Of a stretch of DNA of 32,740 bases, positions 22,460 through 30,149 are shown in pieces; position 1 is the first letter of the stretch; each line of letters opens with the position of its first letter. This DNA is from Clostridia bacterium (GTDB lineage: Bacteria > Bacillota > Clostridia > Oscillospirales > Acutalibacteraceae), in contig JAGAKF010000091.1 in assembly GCA_017625835.1 (NCBI GenBank), positions 1-32,740 on the forward strand, written 5' to 3'. The position numbers and the translations under genes were made by a program. The notes under the pieces were generated by a model. The model did not search any database, was not told the DNA's origin, and saw only the letters and a program-made list of their open reading frames with translations.

Positions 22460-22474
22460 AAGGGGAGTGACAGT

Positions 22475-23032
22475 ATGCCTCATATAAGACCTGCTGAAGA
22501 CAAGGATTTAAAAGATATTGAATACGTCTGCAGGATGACTGCGGGACCTCAGTCAAGATTGAGAGAGGAAGTCGGCAGAAAAATTGCTCTGACGTATTCT
22601 ACATACTATGCCAGAGCTGAACAGGAAACTTCGTTTGTGCTTGAGGATAATGGCAAAGCAGTCGGTTATATTCTCTGCGCACCCGATTATTCAAAATATG
22701 TAAAAGGGTACCGTAAAAATGAAGTGAAAAAGCTCTGGAAAATTGCAAAATGGCAGAGTGTAACGGCGTTTTTTCTTCCGTTCGGTTATCTTCCTTTTAA
22801 GAACAGATATCCTGCTCATCTGCATATAGACTTGCTTGATGATTACCAGAGTAAAGGCTACGGTTCGCAGATGGTTGATGCTCTGCTTGAAAAGCTTAAA
22901 AGTATGAATGTTCCCGGTGTAATGCTTATTGTCGATAAGGATAATACAGGTGCACAGCGCTTTTATCAGCGAAAGGGCTTCAGAAAAATAACATCACTTC
23001 TCGGCGGAGTCGTTATGGCGCAGGAGCTGTGA
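22475..23032 (+). CDS. GNAT-family N-acetyltransferase
   Basis: The 185-residue product begins IRPAEDKDLKDIEYVC, typical of GNAT enzymes, and carries the acetyl-CoA pyrophosphate loop YQSKGYGSQMVDALL (~123-137). Motif B residues DKDNTGAQRFYQRKGFRKI follow. The middle region (YVKGYRKNEVKKLWKIAKWQ) is unusually basic and aromatic. The family acetylates amines on small molecules, peptides or ribosomal proteins; the substrate is not readable. It starts 15 bp after the U32 gene with AGGGGAGTG as ribosome binding site and is followed by a strong terminator, so it closes the zapA operon. Confidence 0.88.
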   Translation: MPHIRPAEDKDLKDIEYVCRMTAGPQSRLREEVGRKIALTYSTYYARAEQETSFVLEDNGKAVGYILCAPDYSKYVKGYRKNEVKKLWKIAKWQSVTAFFLPFGYLPFKNRYPAHLHIDLLDDYQSKGYGSQMVDALLEKLKSMNVPGVMLIVDKDNTGAQRFYQRKGFRKITSLLGGVVMAQEL

Positions 23033-23049
23033 CGTTACATAACCAAATA

Positions 23050-23090
23050 AAAAGGATGACAGCGTGAATACTGTCATCCTTTATTTTTAT
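23050..23090. terminator. Bidirectional terminator
   Basis: Arms AAAGGATGACAG and CTGTCATCCTTT with an 8-nt loop and a T-run follow the acetyltransferase gene. The minus-strand PTS-like gene ends within it. Confidence 0.9.
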
Positions 23091-24160
23091 AGCCCTAATT
23101 TCAAATCATTTTCCTTGATCCAGCCGATTTTGCGGAGGCTTTCACAGAAAACAAACGAAAGAATAGCAGGAAGAATAAAGCAAATTAAAACAAGTCCTAT
23201 CCAGTCGAAAGCAGTGATCGCCTCTTTAGCTCCCGATGCAACATCATTGACCCAACCGGTGTAAACGCCGATCTGACCGACGAGACCGCAGGTACCCATA
23301 CCTGAGGAAACCGCTGCACCGTTCATCTCAAGCTTGAAAACGCAGGTTGCAATCGGTCCGGTTATGATTGAAGCAAGGGTAGGGGGGATCCAGATGCGCG
23401 GATTCTTGACGATGTTGCCCATCTGCAGCATGCTTGTACCAAGACCCTGAGAAACGAGTCCGCCCCACTTGTTTTCCTTGAAGCTCATTACTGCAAAGCC
23501 TACCATCTGTGCGCAACAGCCTGCGACGGCCGCACCGCCTGCGAGACCCGTCAGTCCGAGAGCTGCGCAGATAGCCGCACTGCTGATCGGAAGCGTAAGA
23601 GCGATTCCGATAACGGCGGAAACGATCATACCCATAAGGAAGGGATGAAGCTCCGTTGCCCACATAACTGCGTTACCAAAGGAACTTGCAAACATACCTA
23701 TATACTTAGCACAAAGCATTGAAAGTCCGCAACCCGAAACGATTGTTATGATCGGAGTTACAAGAATATCGAGCTTGGTTTCCTTGCTGACAGCCTTACC
23801 GAGCTCTGCGGCAACAATCGCCATAAAAAGAACTGCGAGAGGTCCGCCTGCTCCACCTTCAATGTCAGCAGAGTATCCGACTGCGGCAAGTGAAAACAGT
23901 ACCAACGGAGGCGCTTTTAACGCGTAACCGATGGCGATTGCCATTGCACTGCCTTTTACAGCGGAAGCGAATCCGCCGATTTCAACAAGAAAGTCAATAG
24001 AGAACTGCTGACCGATTGTTGAAAGGATCGTGCCGACGAGAAGCGATGCGAAAAGTCCCTGTGCCATTGCGCTGAGTGCATCGATTCCGTAACGTTTTAA
24101 TGAAAATTCGATGTCCTTACGTTTTAAAAATTCCTTGATTTTATTCAATTTGCTCACCAC
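23087..24160 (-). CDS. PTS EIIC-type / PfoR-like membrane protein
   Basis: The 357-residue integral membrane protein has ~9-10 hydrophobic helices and motifs such as AMAQGLFASLLVGTILSTIG and QGLGTSMLQMGN of the PTS_EIIC_2/PfoR group. PfoR was named as a regulator of perfringolysin in Clostridium perfringens; the fold suggests a transporter lacking IIA/IIB domains, and none are nearby. The GTG at 24160 gives the full frame but has no clear ribosome binding site. A TTG at 24148, 6 bases after GGTGGTG, is an equally plausible start. It begins 6 bp after the stop of the metallophosphoesterase gene, so the two form an operon. Confidence 0.85.
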   Translation of the reverse strand: MVSKLNKIKEFLKRKDIEFSLKRYGIDALSAMAQGLFASLLVGTILSTIGQQFSIDFLVEIGGFASAVKGSAMAIAIGYALKAPPLVLFSLAAVGYSADIEGGAGGPLAVLFMAIVAAELGKAVSKETKLDILVTPIITIVSGCGLSMLCAKYIGMFASSFGNAVMWATELHPFLMGMIVSAVIGIALTLPISSAAICAALGLTGLAGGAAVAGCCAQMVGFAVMSFKENKWGGLVSQGLGTSMLQMGNIVKNPRIWIPPTLASIITGPIATCVFKLEMNGAAVSSGMGTCGLVGQIGVYTGWVNDVASGAKEAITAFDWIGLVLICFILPAILSFVFCESLRKIGWIKENDLKLGL

Positions 24161-24166
24161 CGAAGA

Positions 24167-25390
24167 TTATTTTGTATGCACCTTAGCGCAGAGGTTTTTC
24201 TTTGAAGATGTCATAAAGAAACCGTTTGCACGTACCTCAACAGTGTAATCGCTGTCGGGTGTGAGGTCTTTTACATCAACACCGAGAGATTCGGGCATAT
24301 CATAAAAATAATACTCGGACCATATACTGTACTGTCTGATAATTTCGCCATCAGCATTTTTTACGATGATATCGTAGCTGTTAACGTACTGCTCACCGTC
24401 AGCGGGGATTCCCTGCTTGAAGTCTGCTCTGAATGATGTATCAGTGATGTCAGAAATTGTAATTTCGTTGTCCTCAGCAAAGCTCGGAGCGGCAGTTGTC
24501 TTATATCTCTCACCGGTGTATTTGAATGTTGCCGGGTTCGAAGGCTCATCAATCTCCCATGTGTAGGGGAAGAAGTTACCTGTAAGAACGTCATACGGGT
24601 AGACACGTACACGGTTATCTTCATCAACTTCAACTATAAGCATCTGTGCAGCCTTTTCCTTGTTTGTGGGGATGGTGCTGTAAATCTTATCAAACTCGTC
24701 GAGCTCAAAGTAGCTGAGTGTACCCGTGCCGAGAGATGTGAAATGTTGCTGATGAATTGAACGGGGGTCGTTGATCGGTGCGTGTGAGTGACCTGAGAAG
24801 TGGATAATCTGCGGATAGTGCATATAAACAGGAATAAGGTCGTCCTCGCCCCAGAGAATACTTCCGTAAACCGTGCCTGAGTTATGCGGATGCTGGAAAA
24901 CGAAGATCGGCTTCTTTCTGTCGTCTTCGGCAGCTTTTTTAAGCTCTTCAGCCATCCATACTTTCTTGTCGTCGTGGTAGTTACAACCTCTTGACGGTGT
25001 AATTGAAACGAAGTGGAAACCATTTACCACCGCGTGAGTGTCGGGTTCACCGCCGAAAATTTCGCGGAAGTTTTTGTATCCGGCTTCAACACCGTCGTGC
25101 ATAAACTCGTGGCTTGCAATTGACGCAACAACCTTTGTCTCATTAAAATCAACGTTAGCATCAACAATGTCTCTTGCAGCCTTGAACTGTGTGGGTGTAC
25201 CGCCGTCTGCAAAGTCACCGACCATACCGATCAGGTCAAGCTTCTGGTAATATTTATTGCTTTTTGCGATTTTGTATGCGTCGCGGATAGCTTTTTCAAA
25301 ACGCTCACGCTCAACACTATGCTCGTCTTTGATGTGAATATCGCTGACAACCATGAATCTTAAGCAAGGCTTGAATTCTGTATTGTTCAT
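24167..25390 (-). CDS. Metallophosphoesterase with C-terminal FN3-like domain
   Basis: The 407-residue product has calcineurin-like metallophosphoesterase motifs: VVSDIHI (Asp17, His19), MVGDFADGG (Asp59), ASHEFM (His94), FVFQHPHN (His167) and FSGHSHAP (His201, His203). In the third motif the usual GNH/E Asn is Ser93, a change at a metal/phosphate-contacting position. Residues ~300-407 look like a fibronectin-III-type domain ending DLTPDSDYTVEVRANGF. There is no signal peptide, although FN3-bearing relatives are often exported. The start MNNTEF was chosen because the GGAGG site lies inside an upstream in-frame ATG codon. First gene of an operon with the PfoR-like membrane protein. Substrate unknown. 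Confidence 0.88.
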   Translation of the reverse strand: MNNTEFKPCLRFMVVSDIHIKDEHSVERERFEKAIRDAYKIAKSNKYYQKLDLIGMVGDFADGGTPTQFKAARDIVDANVDFNETKVVASIASHEFMHDGVEAGYKNFREIFGGEPDTHAVVNGFHFVSITPSRGCNYHDDKKVWMAEELKKAAEDDRKKPIFVFQHPHNSGTVYGSILWGEDDLIPVYMHYPQIIHFSGHSHAPINDPRSIHQQHFTSLGTGTLSYFELDEFDKIYSTIPTNKEKAAQMLIVEVDEDNRVRVYPYDVLTGNFFPYTWEIDEPSNPATFKYTGERYKTTAAPSFAEDNEITISDITDTSFRADFKQGIPADGEQYVNSYDIIVKNADGEIIRQYSIWSEYYFYDMPESLGVDVKDLTPDSDYTVEVRANGFFMTSSKKNLCAKVHTK

Positions 25391-25419
25391 AGATAAAACC
25401 TCCAAATTTTGATGAAAAC

Positions 25420-25448
25420 ATTTTAACTCAATTGTGTGCTAAAGTCAA
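25420..25448 (-). promoter_or_regulatory. Promoter of the phosphoesterase operon
   Basis: TTGACT, 17-bp spacer and TAAAAT on the minus strand. Its -35 box is only 6 bp from that of the divergent amidase promoter. Confidence 0.8.
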
Positions 25449-25454
25449 TCTTGT

Positions 25455-25483
25455 TTGCGTAATTAATACTGTTATGTTATAAT
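25455..25483 (+). promoter_or_regulatory. Promoter of the amidase gene
   Basis: TTGCGT, 17-bp spacer and perfect TATAAT, 33 bp before the TTG start. Confidence 0.7.
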
Positions 25484-25516
25484 CAAAGTCCAAGAAGAAA
25501 GAAAAGGGGCAAGACC

Positions 25517-26200
25517 TTGAATTTTAATCTTAATTTAAACGAAAAAAAGCATAATTATGCTGTGATAATAGCGGTCATTCTTGTTTTCGTAAGCTTTTTA
25601 ATTGCGGTCAAGCTGTTGGCGGATACCGCTGAAAAACATTATGAACGTCAGATGATTGTCTGCCTTGATGCGGGCCACGGCGGTGACGACGTAGGCGCTG
25701 TATCCGCTGACAGCAAACGATACGAGAAAAACGATAACCTTGAGCTCACACTTAAGGTACAGGAAGAGCTTGAAAAACTAGGTATGGATACCGTACTTAC
25801 AAGAGATAAAGATGAAAAAGTTTCACTTCGCGACAGGTGCAGGATTGCCAATAAAAAGCGTTGTGCTCTTTTTGTGTCCATACACAGAAACAGCGCGGAT
25901 TCGGGAACGGGATTTGAGGCGTGGATCTCGAAACGTGAAAAAGAGGATGAACACAAGCTGGCTGAGGATCTGTTAAGTGTATTAAGTGAATCGACAGGTC
26001 TTCCGAACAGGGGAGTAAAAAACGGTTACAGAGACATAACGGCAAACAATTATTATATTAATGCAAACACAAATATGCCGTCGTTGCTTCTTGAGGTCGG
26101 ATTCATAACATCAGATGATGATAACAAGGCGTTTGACGAAAATCTTGATAAAATGGCAACCGAAATTGCAAAAGTTATCTATGACTCGTTGCAAAATTGA
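25517..26200 (+). CDS. N-acetylmuramoyl-L-alanine amidase (Amidase_3)
   Basis: The 227-residue protein has an N-terminal membrane anchor (~14-35) and an extracellular Amidase_3 domain. Zinc and catalytic residues are visible: His54 in LDAGHGG, Glu70 in YEKNDN, His123 in SIHRNS and Glu193 in LLEVGF. It cleaves the amide between MurNAc and L-Ala in peptidoglycan. Architecture and size recall CwlD, the spore-cortex amidase, but no spore genes are adjacent, so a general autolysin is equally possible. Start is a TTG, because no ATG occurs before the catalytic domain and AAGGGG lies correctly upstream; a TTG implies low expression. It diverges from the phosphoesterase operon. Confidence 0.9.
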   Translation: MNFNLNLNEKKHNYAVIIAVILVFVSFLIAVKLLADTAEKHYERQMIVCLDAGHGGDDVGAVSADSKRYEKNDNLELTLKVQEELEKLGMDTVLTRDKDEKVSLRDRCRIANKKRCALFVSIHRNSADSGTGFEAWISKREKEDEHKLAEDLLSVLSESTGLPNRGVKNGYRDITANNYYINANTNMPSLLLEVGFITSDDDNKAFDENLDKMATEIAKVIYDSLQN

Positions 26201-26209
26201 AAAAAACAC

Positions 26210-26238
26210 TTGATTTTTACATAACATTGGTTTATAAT
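26210..26238 (+). promoter_or_regulatory. Promoter of tRNA-Leu
   Basis: TTGATT, 17-bp spacer and perfect TATAAT, 14 bp before the tRNA. Confidence 0.83.
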
Positions 26239-26252
26239 AAGTCCCGTTATGT

Positions 26253-26339
26253 GCCGGTGTGATGGAATTGGCAGACGTGCTGGACTCAAAATCCAGTGGT
26301 AGCGATACCGTACCGGTTCGACCCCGGTCACCGGCACCA
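26253..26339 (+). tRNA. tRNA-Leu (CAA)
   Basis: Acceptor arm GCCGGTG pairs with CACCGGC. Anticodon stem CTGGA/TCCAG encloses CTCAAAA, giving anticodon CAA. A long variable arm (class II) fits Leu, and CCA is encoded. Confidence 0.97.
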
Positions 26340-26342
26340 AGT

Positions 26343-26384
26343 AAAATCCCTTATTTGTCTATCGGACGAATAAGGGATTTTTCA
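26343..26384 (+). terminator. Terminator of tRNA-Leu
   Basis: Arms AAAATCCCTTATT and AATAAGGGATTTT with a 13-nt loop and a short T-run, 3 bp after the tRNA. Confidence 0.88.
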
Positions 26385-26440
26385 ATGATGCTTAATTTTA
26401 AAATATCAACAAGTAAAAGAATTTTAAAAGGAGAATAAAT

Positions 26441-27334
26441 ATGACCTCAGCACTGTTGATTTTATTAATAGTTGTTCTATACAGCTTTCAGACATTATTC
26501 TGTACGATGTATACAAACAAATATCCCGGTAAGCCCGAAAACGCTTCGCCCGTGTTCTGCGTGCTTGAAAGCATTGCAATCGCACTTTTCACCTGGGCGT
26601 GGATCGGCTTTAAGTTTGAACTGTCGCTGATGACGCTTCTTTTCGGTGTACTGAATGCCGTAGCGCTTTATGGCTATAACACATCACTTATAAAAGCAGG
26701 AGCTAAAGGCTCGTATGCTTTTCTGAACGTTGCACAGCTTTTCGGCGGAATTCTTGTTCCTCTGCTTTATACAACGGTTTTCCTCGGGGATGATCTTCGA
26801 TGGTATCAGCTCGCGGCGATAGCTATGATGCTTGTTTCATTTGTATTGATGAATCTGAAAGAGCTCAAAAAGACAAAAGGCGAAGAGCGCAAAAAGACTC
26901 CGTGGACTTACTACCTTTTCTGCGCTATTCTCTTTATCTGCAACGGTATGTACGGAACATTGCTTAAAATGCAGTCTGATTATAACGAATCGGAGAAAAA
27001 CGAAATGGTTATCATTACATACGGTATTATGGGTGTAATCGCATTGATTCAGCTTGCATTCAAAGAGAAAAAAGATACTCTGAAGGCTTTTAAGATTGAT
27101 AAAAAGGCGGCTTTACCGCTTGTGTTGTGTCTTGCGAGTGCGGCTCTGGCGATTAACGTTCTTGTAACTGTTATCCCGATGGTAAACACTGCGGTACTGT
27201 ATACGGTAGAAAACGGCGGCGTGCTTATATTGGCAGCAATGTATTCATTCATTTTCTTCAAGGAAAAACCGCAGTTGTCAACTATTTTAGGTATAATAGC
27301 AGCGACTGTAAGCATAACTGTACTGAGCATATAA
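26441..27334 (+). CDS. DMT-superfamily (EamA-like) transporter
   Basis: The 297-residue protein has ten hydrophobic helices in two five-helix halves, the organisation of drug/metabolite transporters. Typical segments are ALYGYNTSLIKAGAKGSYAF, GGILVPLLYTTVFLGDDL, and in the second half ENGGVLILAAMYSFIFFKEK. The family mostly exports metabolites; the substrate cannot be predicted. The start ATG follows AAAGGAGAA. No convincing promoter is seen between the tRNA-Leu terminator and the gene. It ends at a terminator shared with the convergent SCP2 operon. Confidence 0.88.
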   Translation: MTSALLILLIVVLYSFQTLFCTMYTNKYPGKPENASPVFCVLESIAIALFTWAWIGFKFELSLMTLLFGVLNAVALYGYNTSLIKAGAKGSYAFLNVAQLFGGILVPLLYTTVFLGDDLRWYQLAAIAMMLVSFVLMNLKELKKTKGEERKKTPWTYYLFCAILFICNGMYGTLLKMQSDYNESEKNEMVIITYGIMGVIALIQLAFKEKKDTLKAFKIDKKAALPLVLCLASAALAINVLVTVIPMVNTAVLYTVENGGVLILAAMYSFIFFKEKPQLSTILGIIAATVSITVLSI

Positions 27335-27348
27335 TTTTAATAAAATTT

Positions 27349-27385
27349 AAAGCGGTATCGGAATTTCCGATACCGCTTAGTTTTA
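27349..27385. terminator. Bidirectional terminator
   Basis: Arms AAGCGGTATCGG and CCGATACCGCTT pair perfectly around a 5-nt loop. It ends the DMT gene (+) and the SCP2/transketolase operon (-). Confidence 0.9.
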
Positions 27386-27391
27386 TGTCTC

Positions 27392-28195
27392 TTATTTAGC
27401 GTAGTCGCCGACCTGCATCATGAAGTCACCGATCTGTGCGCCGAATTCGGGAGCACCGTCCATGATGAGCTTGCCCTGCTTTGTGGATTCAAGCATATCG
27501 TCTGTTGAAAGAAGAATGCCCAATGCACTCGGGAGAGAGTCAAATCTCATTGTGAAGAACGGCATAGCTCTCTTGTATGTGCCACGACCTGAACGTGTCT
27601 TACCTGCCTTAACGCGAAGGAAAGCAGAAACTTCAGGATAACCGTCAACTGCCCATGCATAAACACGGTCTGGGCTCTTTGAAGCCCAGTCATGAACACC
27701 TTCGTGTCCGTGCTTGTTGAGCTGGCTGATACCTGATGAAAGAAGGTAGAAGAAGCACTTAACAGCGAGCTTCTGAGTTTCCTCATCTGCGGGAGCCTCC
27801 GTGATTGTAAGAAGTGAAGACATTTTAAGGAGAACCATCATAAATGCTGCGAACTCCAGGGGTTTTTTTACAACACCCTTCATCTTCGGAAGAGTAGAGG
27901 GGCCGATCTTACCCTTAAAAAATGCGTTCATTGTTTCCATGTTCTTGAACTCGAGCTCGATGTGAGCGTTTGTTGCAACCTTGTCAGCGCATACTTTCCA
28001 CTCGCCGTTGTTAACGGTGAAGTGAGTAGCATATTTGCCGTCGGGAGCAGAGGGATCAAGAGCACTTACCTGATAAATACAGTGAACCTTTTCAAACTTC
28101 TTAGCAAGGCTCGGAACATCGTTTGCAATAACCTTCAGGAGAGGTAAAGCAGCATTGAGGAAGATTTTATTGGTTAATAAAACTTCGTTTGCCAT
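27392..28195 (-). CDS. SCP2-like lipid-binding protein, copy B
   Basis: The 267-residue soluble protein has no signal peptide. Two stretches fit the sterol-carrier-protein-2 pattern, in which a beta-strand/Gly-rich segment is followed by 'f..G.....pkmkG': ~55-110 (VNNGEWKV, FKNMETMNAFFKGKIGPSTL) and ~185-265 (MRFDSLPSALGILLSTDDML then KQGKLIMDG). It appears homologous to the first gene of the operon (31430-32188): FYLLSSGISQLNKH here against FYTISVAISQIGNH there. SCP2 domains bind fatty acyl chains, sterols or other lipids. It is the last gene of the operon, 19 bp after the transketolase C-subunit gene. The SCP2 call is by pattern and needs a profile search; a lipid-substrate shuttle is inference. 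Confidence 0.7.
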   Translation of the reverse strand: MANEVLLTNKIFLNAALPLLKVIANDVPSLAKKFEKVHCIYQVSALDPSAPDGKYATHFTVNNGEWKVCADKVATNAHIELEFKNMETMNAFFKGKIGPSTLPKMKGVVKKPLEFAAFMMVLLKMSSLLTITEAPADEETQKLAVKCFFYLLSSGISQLNKHGHEGVHDWASKSPDRVYAWAVDGYPEVSAFLRVKAGKTRSGRGTYKRAMPFFTMRFDSLPSALGILLSTDDMLESTKQGKLIMDGAPEFGAQIGDFMMQVGDYAK

Positions 28196-28214
28196 GTGTA
28201 ACCCTTCCTTTCAA

Positions 28215-29234
28215 TTATACTTCGTCGTCCCAATCGTCGTCTTCTTCGAAGTCCTTGTTCATAGCTTCACGAACAGCATTGATAATACCGTTACAGTCGA
28301 TGCCGAGCATTGACATAATGTCTTCGTGAAGACCGATAGGAGCAAACTGGTCCTTAAGACCAAGACGTGTGAATGCGCAACCCTTACCTGCTTCAGCCAT
28401 AACTTCTGCAACAGCAGAGCCGAGACCGCCGAGAATTGTGTGGTCTTCAACTGTGATGATACGGCGTGTATCCTGGATAGCCTTAAGAACAGCTTCCTTA
28501 TCAAGAGGCTTGATTGTATGCATATCAAGAACGCGAACCTTAAGTCCGTCAGCGTTCTCAAGGAACTTAGCAGCCTGGTAAGCCTGGTATACGCAAGAAC
28601 CGCAAGCGATAACAGTGATATCTGTACCGGGGTTAACTTCGATAGCTTTGCCTACTTCGAACTTGTACTCTTTGCCGTAATCCTTACCGTAAAGAACGCG
28701 GTCGAAACCACGGTTGATACGGATGTAGTACGGGCCAAAGTTTTCATAAGCAGCCTGAACAGCTTCAGCTGTCTCAACACCGTCTGCAGGGCAGATGAGT
28801 GTGATGTTAGGCATTGAACGGATAACAGCCATATCGCAGATTGCGTGGTGAGTTGAACCTGCCTGGCCGAAAGATGTACCTGAATGTGTAGCAATAATCT
28901 TAGCGTTTACGTTCTGGTAGCAGATATCTGTGTGAATCTGGTCAGCAGAACGAAGAGCTGCGAAAATTGAGAATGTTGAAACGAAAGGAACGAGGCCTGC
29001 CTTTGCCATACCTGCTGCGATACCGAACATGTTCTGCTCAGCAATACCTACGTTGAAGAAACGGTCGGGGAATTCCTTGCCGAATACACCGATTTTTGTT
29101 GAACCGCCGAGGTCAGCTGTAAGACCAACGATTTCCTTATGCTCACGACCGAGCTCTACGAGAGTCTGGCCGTAAATTTCAGCAGTAGAAAGCTCAGTAG
29201 ATTCAAGAGCTGTATATGTAAGTCCACCTGCCAT
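28215..29234 (-). CDS. Transketolase, C-terminal subunit
   Basis: The 339-residue product holds the pyrimidine-binding and C-terminal domains of a split transketolase. Glu66 in FNVGIAEQNMFGIAAGMA is the conserved residue that activates thiamine diphosphate. FVSTFSIFAALRSADQI, HSGTSFGQAGSTH and RVLDMHTIKPLD are family segments. It must pair with the N-subunit encoded immediately upstream; the two genes are 2 bp apart and the C-subunit ribosome binding site lies inside the N-subunit gene, which favours equal synthesis. The extreme C-terminus is very acidic (DFEEDDDWDDEV), unusual for the family. Operon context (aminotransferase, SCP2-like proteins) argues against a simple pentose-phosphate role. 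Confidence 0.93.
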   Translation of the reverse strand: MAGGLTYTALESTELSTAEIYGQTLVELGREHKEIVGLTADLGGSTKIGVFGKEFPDRFFNVGIAEQNMFGIAAGMAKAGLVPFVSTFSIFAALRSADQIHTDICYQNVNAKIIATHSGTSFGQAGSTHHAICDMAVIRSMPNITLICPADGVETAEAVQAAYENFGPYYIRINRGFDRVLYGKDYGKEYKFEVGKAIEVNPGTDITVIACGSCVYQAYQAAKFLENADGLKVRVLDMHTIKPLDKEAVLKAIQDTRRIITVEDHTILGGLGSAVAEVMAEAGKGCAFTRLGLKDQFAPIGLHEDIMSMLGIDCNGIINAVREAMNKDFEEDDDWDDEV

Positions 29235-29236
29235 AA

Positions 29237-30106
29237 TTAGATGCCCTCCTTTTCTGCACGAGCTTTACGCTTCTCATAGTAATTGTCAAGGCTCTTCTTA
29301 GCGAGCTCATATTTCTCAGTGTCGATAGCGCCGTAATGCCAATGATAGTCATCAGCCATGAAGTCGATACCCTCACCCTTGATTGTATTAGCAACGATCA
29401 TAACAGGAGCGTCGGGCTCGCCGAGAGCGTAATCAATAGCTTCTGAAAGCTCGTTGAGGTTGTGACCGTCAACCTCGATTACGTGGAAGCCGAATGCACG
29501 CCACTTGTCGCAGAAGGGCTCAAGAGGCATAACGTCTTCTGTACGGCCGTCGATCATACACTTGTTACGGTCAACGAATGAGATAACGTTTGTAGCCTTG
29601 AAAGCTGTGATGGCCATAGCTGCTTCCCAGTTTGAACCTTCGTCGCATTCACCGTCGCCGAGGATACAGTATGTCTTGTAATCCTTGCCGAGAACACGAG
29701 CAGCAAGAGCTGTACCGAGAGCGATTGAAAGGCCGTGGCCGAGAGAACCTGTTGATGCGTCAACACCGATAACCTTGTTTGAGTCAAGGTGGATACCCAT
29801 CTTTGAGTTTGTAAGGTTGAATGTCTTGAGCTGCTCAGGATCGTTGAATCCCTTGTCAACAAGAACAGGTGCATAAGCAATACCTGAGTGGCCCTTTGAA
29901 AGGATGAAACGGTCTCTGTCTTCCCAGTTGGGATCGTCAACCTTGATGTTAAGATACTTGTGATAGAGAATGGTCATCATGTCCATAACGCTCATACCGC
30001 CGCCGATATGACCGCTGCCTGCCCAGAAAGTAGTATCAAGGCAAAGTCTGCGGAGCTCGTGAGCTTTCTTTTCAAGAGCTAACCATTCTGTTTTGGTTAA
30101 TGCCAT
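29237..30106 (-). CDS. Transketolase, N-terminal subunit
   Basis: The 289-residue product holds the thiamine-diphosphate-binding half of a split transketolase. The cofactor motif starts at GDG (150-152) in LGDGECDEGSNWEAA and ends at Asn181 in FVDRN. His33 in SGHIGGGMS replaces the usual GHPG context; STGSLGHGLS is also present. Transketolases move a two-carbon ketol unit from a ketose phosphate to an aldehyde. The gene follows the aminotransferase by 43 bp with TAGGAGG as ribosome binding site and is nearly fused to the C-subunit gene. Acceptor specificity cannot be read; an unusual acceptor is suggested by context. Confidence 0.93.
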   Translation of the reverse strand: MALTKTEWLALEKKAHELRRLCLDTTFWAGSGHIGGGMSVMDMMTILYHKYLNIKVDDPNWEDRDRFILSKGHSGIAYAPVLVDKGFNDPEQLKTFNLTNSKMGIHLDSNKVIGVDASTGSLGHGLSIALGTALAARVLGKDYKTYCILGDGECDEGSNWEAAMAITAFKATNVISFVDRNKCMIDGRTEDVMPLEPFCDKWRAFGFHVIEVDGHNLNELSEAIDYALGEPDAPVMIVANTIKGEGIDFMADDYHWHYGAIDTEKYELAKKSLDNYYEKRKARAEKEGI

Positions 30107-30149
30107 AGGTGCTTCCTCCTAAAATTTATTTATATAATGATTTTAAAAA

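Noticed and set aside
28215-30106. Annotation of the split transketolase as 1-deoxyxylulose-5-phosphate synthase
   Set aside because: Motifs such as SGHIGGG and STGSLGHGLS and the split-subunit layout fit transketolase better; DXS is normally a single ~620-residue chain.
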